NCBI RefSeq assembly: GCF_003258705.1
Contig: NZ_CP029480.1
Coordinates: 2,914,001 to 2,978,000 of the forward strand
Direction: 5' to 3'
DNA: 64,000 nucleotides
DNA from: Arcticibacterium luteifluviistationis
GTDB taxonomy: Bacteria > Bacteroidota > Bacteroidia > Cytophagales > Spirosomataceae
The notes below the pieces were generated by a model. It was not told the origin of the DNA and made no database searches. It saw only the letters and a program-made list of their open reading frames with translations. Below, piece by piece: positions 44,425 through 54,040 of the stretch. Position 1 is the stretch's first letter. Each line of letters opens with the position of its first letter. A program made the position numbers and the translations under genes.

Positions 44425-46101
44425 ATGCGATATCTAGTAATTGGTTTACTATTCATGGCACAGTTTACCTTCGCTCAAAAGTCTGATGAAGAGTATCTGC
44501 TAGAATATAAAGAAGCTGTTCAACTTTATGCAGGCGACGATTTTAGCGGTGCTGTGCAAAAACTTACGCCCTTATCTTCTCAAACCTACAATAATGATGT
44601 GGTGCCCTATGCACTGTATTATTATTCTTTGGCATCGCTAAAAGAGAATAAGGCTTATCAATCTAGGGGAGCATTAAGAGACCTTTTCTCTAGATTTCCT
44701 GATTGGGATAAAATAGATGAAGCCTATTATCTTTATGGGGTTGTTAACTTTAAAGACAAGTTCTACAGTGAGGGAATTCCTTACTTAGAAAGGATTACCT
44801 CTAAACCTTTGGAGAAAGAGGCTTTTGCTTTAATGCAAACCGATATTCCAACCATTGAAAATGTAGTTTTATTGAAGGAATTGAATCAAAAATTCCCAAA
44901 TCAAAGAATTATTGCGGAAACATTAGTTGCCAGAATCCAAGAAAGAAGATACAATACCAAATCGGATTTAGAACTTTCTGACAAACTCACTAATCTTTTC
45001 AAAATTGTTCCAGATGTCACAAATAGTTCTGCCTCTAAAGGTGGAACTAACTACGAAAGAGCTTTTGATGATAATACTTTAGATTTTGGTGTTTTGCTAC
45101 CATTCGCCTTAAAAGACTTTGATTTAAAAGAAGCGACCGGTGAAAATAGATATGTTTATGATTTATTCATGGGCATGAAGTTAGCCGTTGCCAAACTTAC
45201 CGAAGAAGAAATACCAGTAAGGTTATATGGCTTTGACGTTGATAAAACGGCAGAAAGCTTAGAAGCTTACCTTAAAGACAAAAATTTCAAGAAAATTGAC
45301 CTGATCGTTGGACCTCTTTATGGCAGACCGAATAAAGTAGCCGAAGCATATTCAGAGAAAAATAAAATTTTTCAGGTACATCCTATTTCTAACAGCAGAG
45401 GCTTAATATCTGATGCCGGAGCAAGGTTTTTACTACAGTCGTCAAATGAGACTCAAGTAGAAAAGTGCCTAGATTTTGTAGAAACATTAGATAGGAACAA
45501 GACAGTAAGTATATACCACGACGGTTCTAGGAAAGATTCACTTCTTGCACACATATACGCTGAAACTGCCAAGACTAGGGGGTATAAAGTGATTGAAGAG
45601 AAAAGGTATTTTGATAAGGAATCCATTTCAAAAAATCAAAAGCCAGGACATGTCTTTATAACTGGCGATTCACAATTTGGTCCTCGAATTATTAGAGCAT
45701 TAGGGCAGCAGAAATCTGATTCTACAGTGATTGCCACTGATGCTTGTTTTAATATGGAAACGGCCACCAGAGACTTACTCTCTAAGAATCTTTATTTAGT
45801 CTATCCGCAATTTATAGATGGCAAGAAAAAAGCGGTAAGCGAATTCAAGAGGGACTACATTGCCAAAATGAAAATGATACCTTCTTATTATTCCTTTTTG
45901 GGATATGACATGATGCTATTTTATGGTAGAATGTTGAAAGATGGTAAGGACATTTTCAGGCTCAATCTTGACGAAAGTCCAGAAATGGATGACCTACTAC
46001 TTTCTGGATTTGACTACTCTGACAAGAGTTTTGAAAACAAAGTAGTGCCAATAGTTAAGTACAACAGAGGACGATTTGAAATTGTAAATAACAATGATTA
46101 G
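44425..46101 (+). CDS. Periplasmic TPR plus type I periplasmic-binding-protein fusion (LpoA-like layout)
   Basis: This 558-residue protein begins with a signal peptide ([18 protein letters not shown]). About 25-200 is helical with TPR-like repeats ([40 protein letters not shown]). About 215-520 resembles the leucine/isoleucine/valine-binding protein fold ([51 protein letters not shown]). A TPR part joined to such a fold is the layout of LpoA, the outer-membrane activator of a peptidoglycan synthase, but here there is no lipobox. An alternative is a solute sensor with no transporter. It overlaps hemL by 8 bp. The function is unproven. Confidence 0.72.
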   Translation: MRYLVIGLLFMAQFTFAQKSDEEYLLEYKEAVQLYAGDDFSGAVQKLTPLSSQTYNNDVVPYALYYYSLASLKENKAYQSRGALRDLFSRFPDWDKIDEAYYLYGVVNFKDKFYSEGIPYLERITSKPLEKEAFALMQTDIPTIENVVLLKELNQKFPNQRIIAETLVARIQERRYNTKSDLELSDKLTNLFKIVPDVTNSSASKGGTNYERAFDDNTLDFGVLLPFALKDFDLKEATGENRYVYDLFMGMKLAVAKLTEEEIPVRLYGFDVDKTAESLEAYLKDKNFKKIDLIVGPLYGRPNKVAEAYSEKNKIFQVHPISNSRGLISDAGARFLLQSSNETQVEKCLDFVETLDRNKTVSIYHDGSRKDSLLAHIYAETAKTRGYKVIEEKRYFDKESISKNQKPGHVFITGDSQFGPRIIRALGQQKSDSTVIATDACFNMETATRDLLSKNLYLVYPQFIDGKKKAVSEFKRDYIAKMKMIPSYYSFLGYDMMLFYGRMLKDGKDIFRLNLDESPEMDDLLLSGFDYSDKSFENKVVPIVKYNRGRFEIVNNND

Positions 46102-47383
46102 TAAAAGCAGTCAACTTTTTAACGAAGCCCAAAAATATATCCCAGGAGGTGTGAATTCACCTGTTAGAGCTTTTAAAGCTGTAGGTGGGAATCCAATATT
46201 CATGGAAAAGGCCAAAGGTGCCTATATGTATGATGTGGATGGAAAAAAATACATTGACCTCATTAATTCTTGGGGCCCTATGTTACTTGGTCATGCTTTT
46301 AAGCCAGTGGAAAAGAGAGTTCAAGAGGTATTAACAAACTCTTTTTCTTTTGGTACACCTACTTCTTTAGAGGTAGAAATGGCAAAAATAATAACGGAGC
46401 TGGTTCCTTCTGTAGAAAAAGTAAGAATGGTAAACTCTGGTACAGAGGCTACCATGTCTGCTATTAGATTAGCTAGAGGTTATACCGGACGAGATAAATT
46501 CATAAAATTTGAAGGTTGTTATCACGGTCATGGTGATTCTTTTTTAATAGCGGCCGGAAGCGGTGCTATTACTATGGGACAGCCAGATAGCCCTGGAGTA
46601 ACTAAAGGCACTGCAAAAGATACACTTTTAGCTCCTTTTAACAATCTGGAAGCAGTAAGAACACTAGTGGCTGCCAATAAAAATGAAATAGCCGCCATTA
46701 TTTTAGAGCCAGTAGTGGGCAACATGGGTTGTGTACTTCCTGCAGAAGGCTTTCTGGAAGGTTTAAGAAAAATCTGTGACGAAGAAAAGATTGTTTTAAT
46801 CTTTGATGAAGTTATGACAGGCTTCAGATTGGCCTTAGGAGGTGCTCAAGAAAGATATGGCGTTACGCCAGACATGACCACACTGGGTAAAATTATAGGA
46901 GCTGGAATGCCCGTAGGAGCTTATGGTGGCAAGCAAGAGATAATGGACTATGTCAGTCCTATAGGACCAGTTTATCAAGCAGGAACATTATCGGGCAACC
47001 CTATGGCCATGGCTGCTGGTCTTACCATGTTACAGCATTTAAAAGATACTCCTGCAGTATATGAGCAACTAGAAGAAACTAGCAACCTTATAGTATCAGG
47101 TATCCAAAAAGATTTAAACGAAATGGGACTACCATACACCATGAACCACGTAGGTTCTATGTATAGCTTGTTCTTTACTTCAGAGAAGGTCATAGATTTT
47201 GACACAGCCAAAACGACCAACACGGAGCTATTCGGGAAATATTTCAGAGCGATGCTTGATAAAGGTATTTACTTATCTCCTTCGCAATATGAAACTGTAT
47301 TCATATCTACGGCTCTAAGCACCGCTGATATCAATACCATTTTAAAAGCAAGCAGAAAAAGTTTAGAAGAAATCTCAAAATAA
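46094..47383 (+). CDS. hemL: Glutamate-1-semialdehyde 2,1-aminomutase
   Basis: This 429-residue PLP enzyme converts glutamate-1-semialdehyde to 5-aminolevulinate in the C5 heme pathway. Characteristic segments are [18 protein letters not shown] at the N-terminus, [43 protein letters not shown] and the PLP lysine in [18 protein letters not shown] (Lys266). Length and motifs are fully conserved. It starts inside the preceding gene (ATGATTAG overlap) and is therefore coupled to it; the two have no obvious biochemical link. Confidence 0.97.
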   Translation: MISKSSQLFNEAQKYIPGGVNSPVRAFKAVGGNPIFMEKAKGAYMYDVDGKKYIDLINSWGPMLLGHAFKPVEKRVQEVLTNSFSFGTPTSLEVEMAKIITELVPSVEKVRMVNSGTEATMSAIRLARGYTGRDKFIKFEGCYHGHGDSFLIAAGSGAITMGQPDSPGVTKGTAKDTLLAPFNNLEAVRTLVAANKNEIAAIILEPVVGNMGCVLPAEGFLEGLRKICDEEKIVLIFDEVMTGFRLALGGAQERYGVTPDMTTLGKIIGAGMPVGAYGGKQEIMDYVSPIGPVYQAGTLSGNPMAMAAGLTMLQHLKDTPAVYEQLEETSNLIVSGIQKDLNEMGLPYTMNHVGSMYSLFFTSEKVIDFDTAKTTNTELFGKYFRAMLDKGIYLSPSQYETVFISTALSTADINTILKASRKSLEEISK

Positions 47384-47465
47384 TATTTGCTAACATCTTC
47401 GTTCAGGAAATCGAACGAAAACCTATAGTATTGGGTTTTAGCATAAGACTCTAAAACGCCAAATC

Positions 47466-49232
47466 TTGCAAGAAGAAAAAGTTAGTGGAAAAATATTTGA
47501 TAAGGCCGTATTAAAAAGGCTTTTGACGTTCATTGTACCTTACAAATTTAGGTTTATCTTATTGGTAGGGCTCATTTTAATGGGGGCGGTACTTTCGCCA
47601 ATAATGCCCTTGCTTATTAAATATACCATTGACGGGCCTATTACTAATGGAGACTATCCTGGCTTAAGCAAAATGCTTATGCTCATGATAGCACTGCTAT
47701 TTTCTTCATCCATTTTAACTTTTTTCAATACCTACTTAGCCGGCTGGCTTGGTCAGCATATCATAAGAGATATTAGAGTACAGCTGTACGAAAAAATTCT
47801 AAGTCTAAAACTTCGTTTTTTTGATGAAACGCCCATAGGAAGATTAGTTACTAGAACTATTTCTGATATAGAGACGCTATCAAATGTTTTCAGTTCCGGC
47901 TTTGCGGCCATCGCTGGTGATATATTACAGCTAGTATTAATAATGGCGGTAATGTTCTATACCGATTGGCGACTTTCGCTGATTAGTTTGAGTACTATTC
48001 CGTTTATGCTTATCAGTACCTATATTTTTAAAGAAAAGGTAAAAAAGTCTTTTAATAAGGTACGAAATGCAGTTTCAAACCTCAATAGTTTTATGCAAGA
48101 GCAAATCACAGGAATGAGCTTGGTGCAAGTTTTCAATTCTGAAGATATCTCTTTCAAAAAGTTTCTTAACATAAATAAGAACCATCGTCACGCCAATATT
48201 CAATCGATACTTTACTACTCTATTTATTATCCGGTGGTGGAAGTTATTTCGGCATTAGGAGTAGGTTTGGTAGTTTGGTATGGGGCCAGAGAAATTCTAA
48301 ACCCAGCGGCTGATGTTACTTTTGGTACTATTACTGCCTTTATCATGTTTATAAATCAATTCTTTAGACCAATAAGAATGATTGCAGATAGAGTCAATAC
48401 CCTTCAAATGGGAATTGTGAGCACGGATAGAATTTTAAAAGTCTTAGACAGTGATGAATTTATCCAAAACAACGGAAGCATCACCGATCCTATTAAGGGT
48501 AAAGTGAGTTTTGAAAAAGTTTGGTTTGCATATAAAGATGAAAATTACGTTTTAAAAGATATCTCGTTTGAAGTTAAAGAAGGTGAAACAGTAGCCTTTG
48601 TAGGAGCTACAGGAGCAGGAAAAAGCTCTATTGTCAATCTTTTGACGCGTTTCTATGAAATAAACAAGGGTCAAATAAAAATTGATGGCATAAATGTCAA
48701 CGACTTTGAGATATCACACCTTAGAAGGGAAATAGGAATGGTATTGCAAGATGTATTCTTGTTTTCAGACACCATAAGAAATAACATTACTTTAGGAGAT
48801 AACTCCATCACAGACCAACAAATTATAGAAGCTGCAAAAATGGTAGGAGTCCATAATTTTATTATGCAACTACCTGGTAACTATGATTATAATGTAATGG
48901 AACGTGGGGCTACGTTGTCAGTAGGACAACGTCAATTAATTTCTTTCGTCAGGGCAATGGTCCAAAATCCAAACATCATAGTTTTAGATGAAGCTACCTC
49001 TTCCATAGATACAGAATCTGAAGAGTTGATACAAAAAGCCATAGAAAAACTAATGAAAGGACGTACAGCAGTGGTGATTGCACACAGGCTAAGTACTATC
49101 CAAAAGGCTCATAAAATAGTGGTGGTTGATAAGGGTAGAATAGTAGAAATGGGTACACATGAAGAACTACTAAAAAACCAAAATGCTTATGCAAATCTTT
49201 ATGAAATGCAGTACGCTGCCGCATTGACTTAA
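47466..49232 (+). CDS. ABC exporter, fused permease and ATPase (MsbA-like)
   Basis: This 588-residue half-transporter has six membrane segments in the first 310 residues and a nucleotide-binding domain after about 345. Motifs are Walker A GATGAGKSS (380-388), the Q-loop LQDVFLFSDT, signature LSVGQRQL, Walker B IIVLDEATSS and the H-loop IAHRLST. It should work as a homodimer exporting a lipid, peptide or drug; the substrate is not evident. No ATG is available: the next in-frame ATG lies inside the first membrane helix and a stop lies upstream, so TTG at 47466 is the likely start. A 16-bp-stem terminator follows. Confidence 0.92.
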   Translation: MQEEKVSGKIFDKAVLKRLLTFIVPYKFRFILLVGLILMGAVLSPIMPLLIKYTIDGPITNGDYPGLSKMLMLMIALLFSSSILTFFNTYLAGWLGQHIIRDIRVQLYEKILSLKLRFFDETPIGRLVTRTISDIETLSNVFSSGFAAIAGDILQLVLIMAVMFYTDWRLSLISLSTIPFMLISTYIFKEKVKKSFNKVRNAVSNLNSFMQEQITGMSLVQVFNSEDISFKKFLNINKNHRHANIQSILYYSIYYPVVEVISALGVGLVVWYGAREILNPAADVTFGTITAFIMFINQFFRPIRMIADRVNTLQMGIVSTDRILKVLDSDEFIQNNGSITDPIKGKVSFEKVWFAYKDENYVLKDISFEVKEGETVAFVGATGAGKSSIVNLLTRFYEINKGQIKIDGINVNDFEISHLRREIGMVLQDVFLFSDTIRNNITLGDNSITDQQIIEAAKMVGVHNFIMQLPGNYDYNVMERGATLSVGQRQLISFVRAMVQNPNIIVLDEATSSIDTESEELIQKAIEKLMKGRTAVVIAHRLSTIQKAHKIVVVDKGRIVEMGTHEELLKNQNAYANLYEMQYAAALT

Positions 49233-49276
49233 TTATTTATATTTATTCTAAATGTAAACTTTCACTTAAAACTGCT

Positions 49277-49316
49277 AAAAAAGCCTCTTTAATTCACTTA
49301 AAGAGGCTTTTTTAAT
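49277..49316 (+). terminator. Strong terminator after the ABC exporter gene
   Basis: The A-rich arm 49277-49292 and the T-rich arm 49298-49313 pair perfectly over 16 bp with a 5-base loop (TTCAC). The GC core is GCCTC/GAGGC and the 3' arm provides the T-run. The symmetry allows it to act in both directions. It isolates the WG-repeat cluster from the upstream genes. Confidence 0.92.
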
Positions 49317-49348
49317 GCTCATTAATTTCTAGCAATTTAAAGTTCCTT

Positions 49349-49364
49349 TGGCACGTAATTTGCA
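49349..49364 (+). promoter_or_regulatory. Sigma-54 promoter of WG-repeat gene 1
   Basis: TGGCAC-GTAAT-TTGCA matches the sigma-54 consensus TGGCAC-N5-TTGCA at every fixed base: GG at 49350-49351 and GC at 49362-49363 with the required 10-bp spacing. It lies 46 bp before the ATG, leaving a leader of about 20 bases. Confidence 0.82.
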
Positions 49365-49394
49365 AACTGCTAAGCAGAATAAACTTAGCAACTC

Positions 49395-50618
49395 ATGAAA
49401 CCCTTAAAGAACTTAAACCGCTTCATTCTTACGACCCTTATTTTAGGCATCATATTTAATGTCAATGCCGCTGGTATAGAAAAGAGTCAACCTCCATATT
49501 CTCTTACTGCAGGATATGTTTTTAAGGATGGTCTTTCCAAAATAAAAATCAACGGGAAATTCGGTTTTTTAAATAAAACGGGAAACATAATAGTTCCTTG
49601 TGACTATGACCAAGCTTCAGACTTCAACAATGGCTTAGCCATTGTTAGAAAAGGAAAGAAGTATGGTTTTATTTCTAACACAGGAAACTTAATAACTCCA
49701 TTGGCATATGAAGCACTTGAATCATATAATGGAGACAGAGCTTTATTCAAAAAAGATGGCAAATACGGATTCCTTGACCTTTCAGGAAATGAGGTTATTG
49801 CTAACAAATTTGAAGCTGCATTGACTTTTGAAGGAGATTACGCTGTTTTTACAGAAAACATGTTAGCTGGTTATATGGATAGAAACGGTAATACAGTAAT
49901 TAAGCCACAGTATAATTTTGCTCTGAATTTCACAGAAGGTTTAGCTCCTGTAATGAAAGATGGCAAGTGGGGATATATTAACACCACTGGTAAAACTGAG
50001 ATTGATTTTAAATTTGATTTTGCTTCAAACTTGAAAGAAGGCAGAGCCACAGTAAGAAAAGATGGTAAAGCCGCGGTGATTAACACTAAAGGTTCATTTG
50101 TAACAGATTATAACTTTGATAATGTTTCTGAGTTTGTAAATGGTTATGCCGTATTTATTCAAGATGGTTCTTTTGGAATCATGACTAAAAAAGGAAATGT
50201 AACAGTTTCTGGTTATAACAGAATAGTACAATCCAGCAATGGTTATTACGCCTTCAAAAGGAATCACCTTTGGGGATTCATGGACGTGAATGGTGACGAA
50301 TTAGTTATTCCAGTCTTTAATAAAGTAGGAGATTTCAAAGAAGGCTTCGCTAAAGTACAGAGTAACGGAAAATACGGTTTTATCAACGAGATGGGAAAAA
50401 TTGTAATTCCAATCATCTATGACACAGCAAATAGTTTTTCAGACGGAATGGCATCTGTACAATTAAATGGAACCTATTTATTCTTAAATACTCAAGCGGA
50501 AACTAAGCTTACCGTAGCAATTGATAAGAATTCGAATCCAGAAAGAGTAATTGTAAATGTAAATAATAATGAAATGTTTTTTACTAACGGAAAACTTCAG
50601 TTAGCAACCGCCTTTTAA
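49395..50618 (+). CDS. WG-repeat secreted protein, paralog 1
   Basis: This 407-residue protein has a signal peptide (LTTLILGIIFNVNAAG, cleaved near residue 27). About ten WG (KWG) repeats follow, each with the pattern G-x-A-x-V-x-K-x-G-K-x-G-F-I/L-x-x-x-G (GLAIVRKGKKYGFIS, RALFKKDGKYGFLD, GLAPVMKDGKWGYIN, GFAKVQSNGKYGFIN). The C-terminal 40 residues (ERVIVNVNNNEMFFTNGKLQ) are shared by all four neighbours but are not WG units. WG repeats are thought to form an extended binding scaffold; the ligand is unknown. The protein is probably periplasmic or surface exposed. It is preceded by a consensus sigma-54 promoter and followed by a terminator, so it is a single-gene unit. The neighbours are its paralogs. 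Confidence 0.9.
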   Translation: MKPLKNLNRFILTTLILGIIFNVNAAGIEKSQPPYSLTAGYVFKDGLSKIKINGKFGFLNKTGNIIVPCDYDQASDFNNGLAIVRKGKKYGFISNTGNLITPLAYEALESYNGDRALFKKDGKYGFLDLSGNEVIANKFEAALTFEGDYAVFTENMLAGYMDRNGNTVIKPQYNFALNFTEGLAPVMKDGKWGYINTTGKTEIDFKFDFASNLKEGRATVRKDGKAAVINTKGSFVTDYNFDNVSEFVNGYAVFIQDGSFGIMTKKGNVTVSGYNRIVQSSNGYYAFKRNHLWGFMDVNGDELVIPVFNKVGDFKEGFAKVQSNGKYGFINEMGKIVIPIIYDTANSFSDGMASVQLNGTYLFLNTQAETKLTVAIDKNSNPERVIVNVNNNEMFFTNGKLQLATAF

Positions 50619-50645
50619 TATTTCATAATTAGCTTAGATATTTAG

Positions 50646-50675
50646 AGACCCTCCTATTCGGAGGGTCTTTTTTTG
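50646..50675 (+). terminator. Terminator after WG-repeat gene 1
   Basis: AGACCCTCC (50646-50654) and GGAGGGTCT (50660-50668) form a perfect 9-bp stem with loop TATTC, followed by a run of T. Confidence 0.9.
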
Positions 50676-50888
50676 TTTTACCCTTCTAATCTTAGAATCA
50701 CACCATTAAAGTGAAATGGTAGCTCTATTACTACTATTCATATATACATTACGAAAAACAGCTTTTTTTGGCATGATTTAAAGCACTTTCCATCACTACA
50801 ACTACGTATATGCATCAAACCTTACTTCATAATTTCAATTAAGTCATTCATCCTCTAAAAGAGGCCCAAAGGCCTATTACAGGGCTTG
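50676..50888 (+). other. Intergenic leader upstream of WG gene 2 with second TGGCAT site and tandem hairpins
   Basis: No coding frame was seen. TGGCATGATTTAAAGCA begins at 50769, exactly 120 bp upstream of the promoter at 50889 and closely similar to it, but with one extra base in the spacer. Between 50852 and 50874 two small hairpins abut: CCTCT-AAA-AGAGG and GGCC-CAAA-GGCC. These could be regulator sites just behind the sigma-54 promoter. Confidence 0.45.
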
Positions 50889-50904
50889 TGGCATGTATTT
50901 AGCA
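50889..50904 (+). promoter_or_regulatory. Sigma-54-like promoter of WG-repeat gene 2
   Basis: TGGCAT-GTATT-TAGCA keeps GG (50890-50891) and GC (50902-50903) at the correct spacing, with two changes from consensus (T for C at the sixth base, A in place of the second T of TTGC). It lies 45 bp before the ATG at 50934. Confidence 0.68.
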
Positions 50905-50933
50905 TTTCATATAGTAATAAAACTTCACAAACT

Positions 50934-52127
50934 ATGAAAAAGCTAAAAACCTCACTAACAATTATTTTTTGTATTCTTCAGTTCACATTATTTGCTAACC
51001 CTATTCAGAGTTTCCATGCTGGTTACTCATTCAAAGAAGGAAGATGTAAAATCAAAATTGACAATAAGTTTGGTTTTATGGACAAAGAAGGGAAAATCGT
51101 GATTCCATGTAACTATGATCATGTTTCTGATTTCCATATGGGTGTGGCTATTGTTCGAATTGGAAAAAACTTTGGTTTTATTTCTAAAAATGGTAAAACT
51201 CTTACCCCCCTTATTTATGAATCCTTAGAGGGTTTTCAAGGAAACCGAGCCTTGTTTAAAAAAGATGGTAAATATGGATACCTAGATAACAATGGCAAAG
51301 AATTCATCTCCGCACAGTTTGAAGCAGCATTAGGCTTTGAGGGCGACTATGCTGTCTTTACACAGAATAGGTTATCAGGTTTCATAAATAGACAAGGAGA
51401 GGTGCTATTAAATCCACAGTTTGATTTCGCCCTCAATTTCACTGAAGGCTTAGCCCCAGTAATGAAGAATGGGAACTGGTTTTACGTGGATACAAATGGA
51501 GAAACAAAAATTAAAGAAGATTATGATTTTGCTTCAAACTTTAATGAGGGAATTGCCACTGTAAGAAAGGACGGCAAGGCCGCTATAATTAATAAAGAAG
51601 GAGTAAATATTACAGATTTTGAATTTGATAACATTTCTGAGTTTTCTAACGGCTATGCCTTATTCATCAAGGATGGCAAATTCGGAACTATGAATAAAAA
51701 AGGGAAAATTCAGATTTCAGGATTGGACAAAATAATTCAATCAAGTAGCAATATAATGGCCTTCAAAAAAAACAACCTTTGGGGCTACCTTCTACCAAAT
51801 GGCACAGAAGTCATTACACCAATTTATAATAAGGCAGGAGAGTTTAATCATGGCCTTGCTAAGGTCAATATTAATGGGAAATATGGCTTTATCAATAAGT
51901 CTGGTAAGCTAATCATTCCTGCTAAATATGATACTGCGGGGACCTATTCTGACGGTCTTATCTCATTAGTGCTTAAAAACACCTACTACTTTCTTGATAA
52001 TAAAGCTTCCCAAAAGTTGGTATTAACTATGGAAGAAAACAATTCTGAATCTGAACATATAATGATAACGGTTAACGAAAATGAAATGGTTTATAGTAAT
52101 GGAAAACTAGAGTTTGCTTCAAAGTAA
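50934..52127 (+). CDS. WG-repeat secreted protein, paralog 2
   Basis: This 397-residue protein starts at the ATG at 50934, which opens a proper signal peptide (MKKLKTSLTIIFCILQFTLFAN); the frame extends further upstream to a TTG but that part overlaps the promoter. About ten WG repeats follow (GVAIVRIGKNFGFIS, RALFKKDGKYGYLD, GLAPVMKNGNWFYVD, GLAKVNINGKYGFIN), and the shared C-terminal segment ends VNENEMVYSNGKLEFASK. It is closest in sequence to paralog 1, with the same order of units. I see no clear terminator after it. The function is unknown. Confidence 0.88.
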   Translation: MKKLKTSLTIIFCILQFTLFANPIQSFHAGYSFKEGRCKIKIDNKFGFMDKEGKIVIPCNYDHVSDFHMGVAIVRIGKNFGFISKNGKTLTPLIYESLEGFQGNRALFKKDGKYGYLDNNGKEFISAQFEAALGFEGDYAVFTQNRLSGFINRQGEVLLNPQFDFALNFTEGLAPVMKNGNWFYVDTNGETKIKEDYDFASNFNEGIATVRKDGKAAIINKEGVNITDFEFDNISEFSNGYALFIKDGKFGTMNKKGKIQISGLDKIIQSSSNIMAFKKNNLWGYLLPNGTEVITPIYNKAGEFNHGLAKVNINGKYGFINKSGKLIIPAKYDTAGTYSDGLISLVLKNTYYFLDNKASQKLVLTMEENNSESEHIMITVNENEMVYSNGKLEFASK

Positions 52128-52182
52128 AACAAACGACACCGCTGGATAATTTGTAAAAAAAAATCATAAAAAAGCAGCCTAT

Positions 52183-52188
52183 TGGCAC
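52183..52188 (+). promoter_or_regulatory. Extra TGGCAC half-site 120 bp upstream of the WG gene 3 promoter
   Basis: TTGGCACGC at 52182-52190 is followed by GATAACCA, similar to TTGGCACGC and GTAACCA at the promoter 120 bp downstream. It lacks GC at the -12 position, so it is probably a degenerate promoter copy or a protein-binding site. Confidence 0.35.
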
Positions 52189-52302
52189 GCCAAACAGATA
52201 ACCAAGCATTAATAAAACCCATATAGTCAAATTATAAAGTCATACTTCTAAACTCTCGTATTGGCCATTAATTTGGCTTCTGCCCCACCCTATTATAATA
52301 TT

Positions 52303-52318
52303 TGGCACGCATTTGGTA
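52303..52318 (+). promoter_or_regulatory. Sigma-54-like promoter of WG-repeat gene 3
   Basis: TGGCAC-GCATT-TGGTA keeps the full -24 element and G at -13 (52316), but has T where consensus has C at -12. It lies 45 bp before the ATG at 52348, the same position as in the sister genes. Confidence 0.6.
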
Positions 52319-52347
52319 ACCATGTAATGTGTATACGACATCAAACT

Positions 52348-53565
52348 ATGAAATATAAATTTACATTAACCTTAAAGCTTCTACTTCTGGGGAGTTTCTT
52401 TGCCGTTCAGGCCGAGACCTCGGAAAAGAACTACCTACCAAGTTCAAGCTTCAATGCGAGCTATTCTTTTAAGGAAGGAAGGTGTAAAATTAAGATAAAT
52501 AACCTTTACGGCTTCATTAATAGAGATGGTAGCATTCTTATACCATGTAAATTTGATTACGCTTCTGACTTTCAGAATGGCTTTTCCATTGTCAAAAAAG
52601 ACAACAAATACGGACTCATTCTAAAAAATGGAGTTAATTCAACTCCAATGATTTATGATTACTTAGAACCTTTTCAAGGAAATAGAGCACTTTTTAAAAA
52701 AGATGGAAAATATGGCTACCTAAACTTAATGGGTGAGGAAGTAATAGAAAATAAATATGCATTTGCAAGGGCGTTTAAAAACGACTTGGCCATAATTACG
52801 GTAAACAATAGAACTGGCTTCATTAATAGAGATGGTAAAATCATAATATCGCCAAAGTATGACCTAGCAAACAGCTTCTCAGAAGGTTTAGCACCAGTGA
52901 TGAAAAATGGCAAATGGGGCTATGTAAATGCAAAAGATGAACTTGTCATCAGATTTAAATTTAAAGCGGCTTCAGCTTTTAAAGATGGTTTAGCCACTGT
53001 TATTTATGACAAAAAAACGCTAATAATTAACAAGAAAGGAAACGCTAAAAGTAAAAAGAGTTTTGATAACGTAAGCGAATTCGTTAAAGGTTATGCTCTT
53101 TGTTATAAAGACGGGAAGTATGGCATAATAAGTAAGAAAGGAGAACTTAAAATATCCGGACTGAACAAAATGAAACAGAGTAATAATGGGCTGTATGCAT
53201 TTAGTCGTAATGACCTTTGGGGTTATATGTTGCCCACCGGAGAAGAGATAGCCACCCCAACATTCAGTAGTGTAGGCGACTTTTATGATGGCCTTGCAAA
53301 AGTCCAGATTGACCAAAAATATGGTTTCATAAACGAGCAGGGGAACGTAGTTATTCCTATCATTTATGATTCTGCCAATGATTTTTCTGAGGGTTTGGTG
53401 TCCGTAAAAATCAATAATGATTACTTCTTTTTAGACCAAGACGGCATAGAGCAATTAGTGTTTTCACTTGATTCCACATCGGTAGCAGAAAAAATCATAG
53501 TTAAGGTCAACCAAAATAAACTCCTATATAATGATGGCAAACTCGTAACAGCCTCATTAGACTAA
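52348..53565 (+). CDS. WG-repeat secreted protein, paralog 3
   Basis: This 405-residue protein starts at the ATG at 52348, which begins a signal peptide (LTLKLLLLGSFFAVQAE); an upstream TTG in the same frame would place the promoter inside the gene. The mature N-terminus NYLPSSSFNASYSFKEG is nearly identical to that of paralog 4. About ten WG repeats follow (GFSIVKKDNKYGLIL, RALFKKDGKYGYLN, GLAPVMKNGKWGYVN, GLAKVQIDQKYGFIN) and then the shared C-terminal segment (VKVNQNKLLYNDGKLVTAS). The 63 bp after the stop are almost identical to those after paralog 4, so these two are the most recent duplicates. Confidence 0.88.
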   Translation: MKYKFTLTLKLLLLGSFFAVQAETSEKNYLPSSSFNASYSFKEGRCKIKINNLYGFINRDGSILIPCKFDYASDFQNGFSIVKKDNKYGLILKNGVNSTPMIYDYLEPFQGNRALFKKDGKYGYLNLMGEEVIENKYAFARAFKNDLAIITVNNRTGFINRDGKIIISPKYDLANSFSEGLAPVMKNGKWGYVNAKDELVIRFKFKAASAFKDGLATVIYDKKTLIINKKGNAKSKKSFDNVSEFVKGYALCYKDGKYGIISKKGELKISGLNKMKQSNNGLYAFSRNDLWGYMLPTGEEIATPTFSSVGDFYDGLAKVQIDQKYGFINEQGNVVIPIIYDSANDFSEGLVSVKINNDYFFLDQDGIEQLVFSLDSTSVAEKIIVKVNQNKLLYNDGKLVTASLD

Positions 53566-54040
53566 AGATATCAGTTTTTTAAGTAAGCAAGTTAGCGAGC
53601 AAACCCCTCTTCTGGAGGGATTTTGCTTTTTACGGCAAGCCGATTCTAATGCCATTGATGATTCATTTTGCAGAGCTCATTACCGCTTCTTCTTTTATAA
53701 ATTATGATTAACCACTACCCAAGAAAACTTGTACTTTTCGTCCTATTCATGGCTAAAAAACATTAATACTATACCCTTGGCACTCCCTTTTTACAGAAAA
53801 TACCATTAATTAATCACAGAAATATTGATACTTCAAAAAGCCACATTCATCTCCACATTATCTCCACTAAACACTATATACGCATATTTTCAATAATTCA
53901 GTAAATAATTGGCACGCCTCCTATATCCCATACGCTCTTTTTTAGACACATATAAGTATACCGAACAAGTCCTCATTCATACCTAAGAAAAAGCCAGTTC
54001 ATCCGAAGTGTACCTTTTAATCATTTATCCCTATACGTTT
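53566..54040 (+). other. Intergenic region with two extra TGGCAC sites; no gene seen
   Basis: After the paralog 3 terminator I find no credible coding frame. TGGCAC occurs at 53778 and 53910, on the plus strand, at 132 and 131 bp intervals before the promoter at 54041. Neither has GC at the -12 position. They may be degenerate promoter copies, remnants of a lost paralog, or binding sites. Confidence 0.45.
53570..53632 (+). terminator. Terminator and conserved 3' flank of WG-repeat gene 3
   Basis: The hairpin has arms AGCAAACCCCTC (53598-53609) and GAGGGATTTTGCT (53615-53627), with a small internal bulge, followed by TTTTTAC. The whole 63-bp segment differs at only three positions from 55313-55375 after paralog 4. 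Confidence 0.75.
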
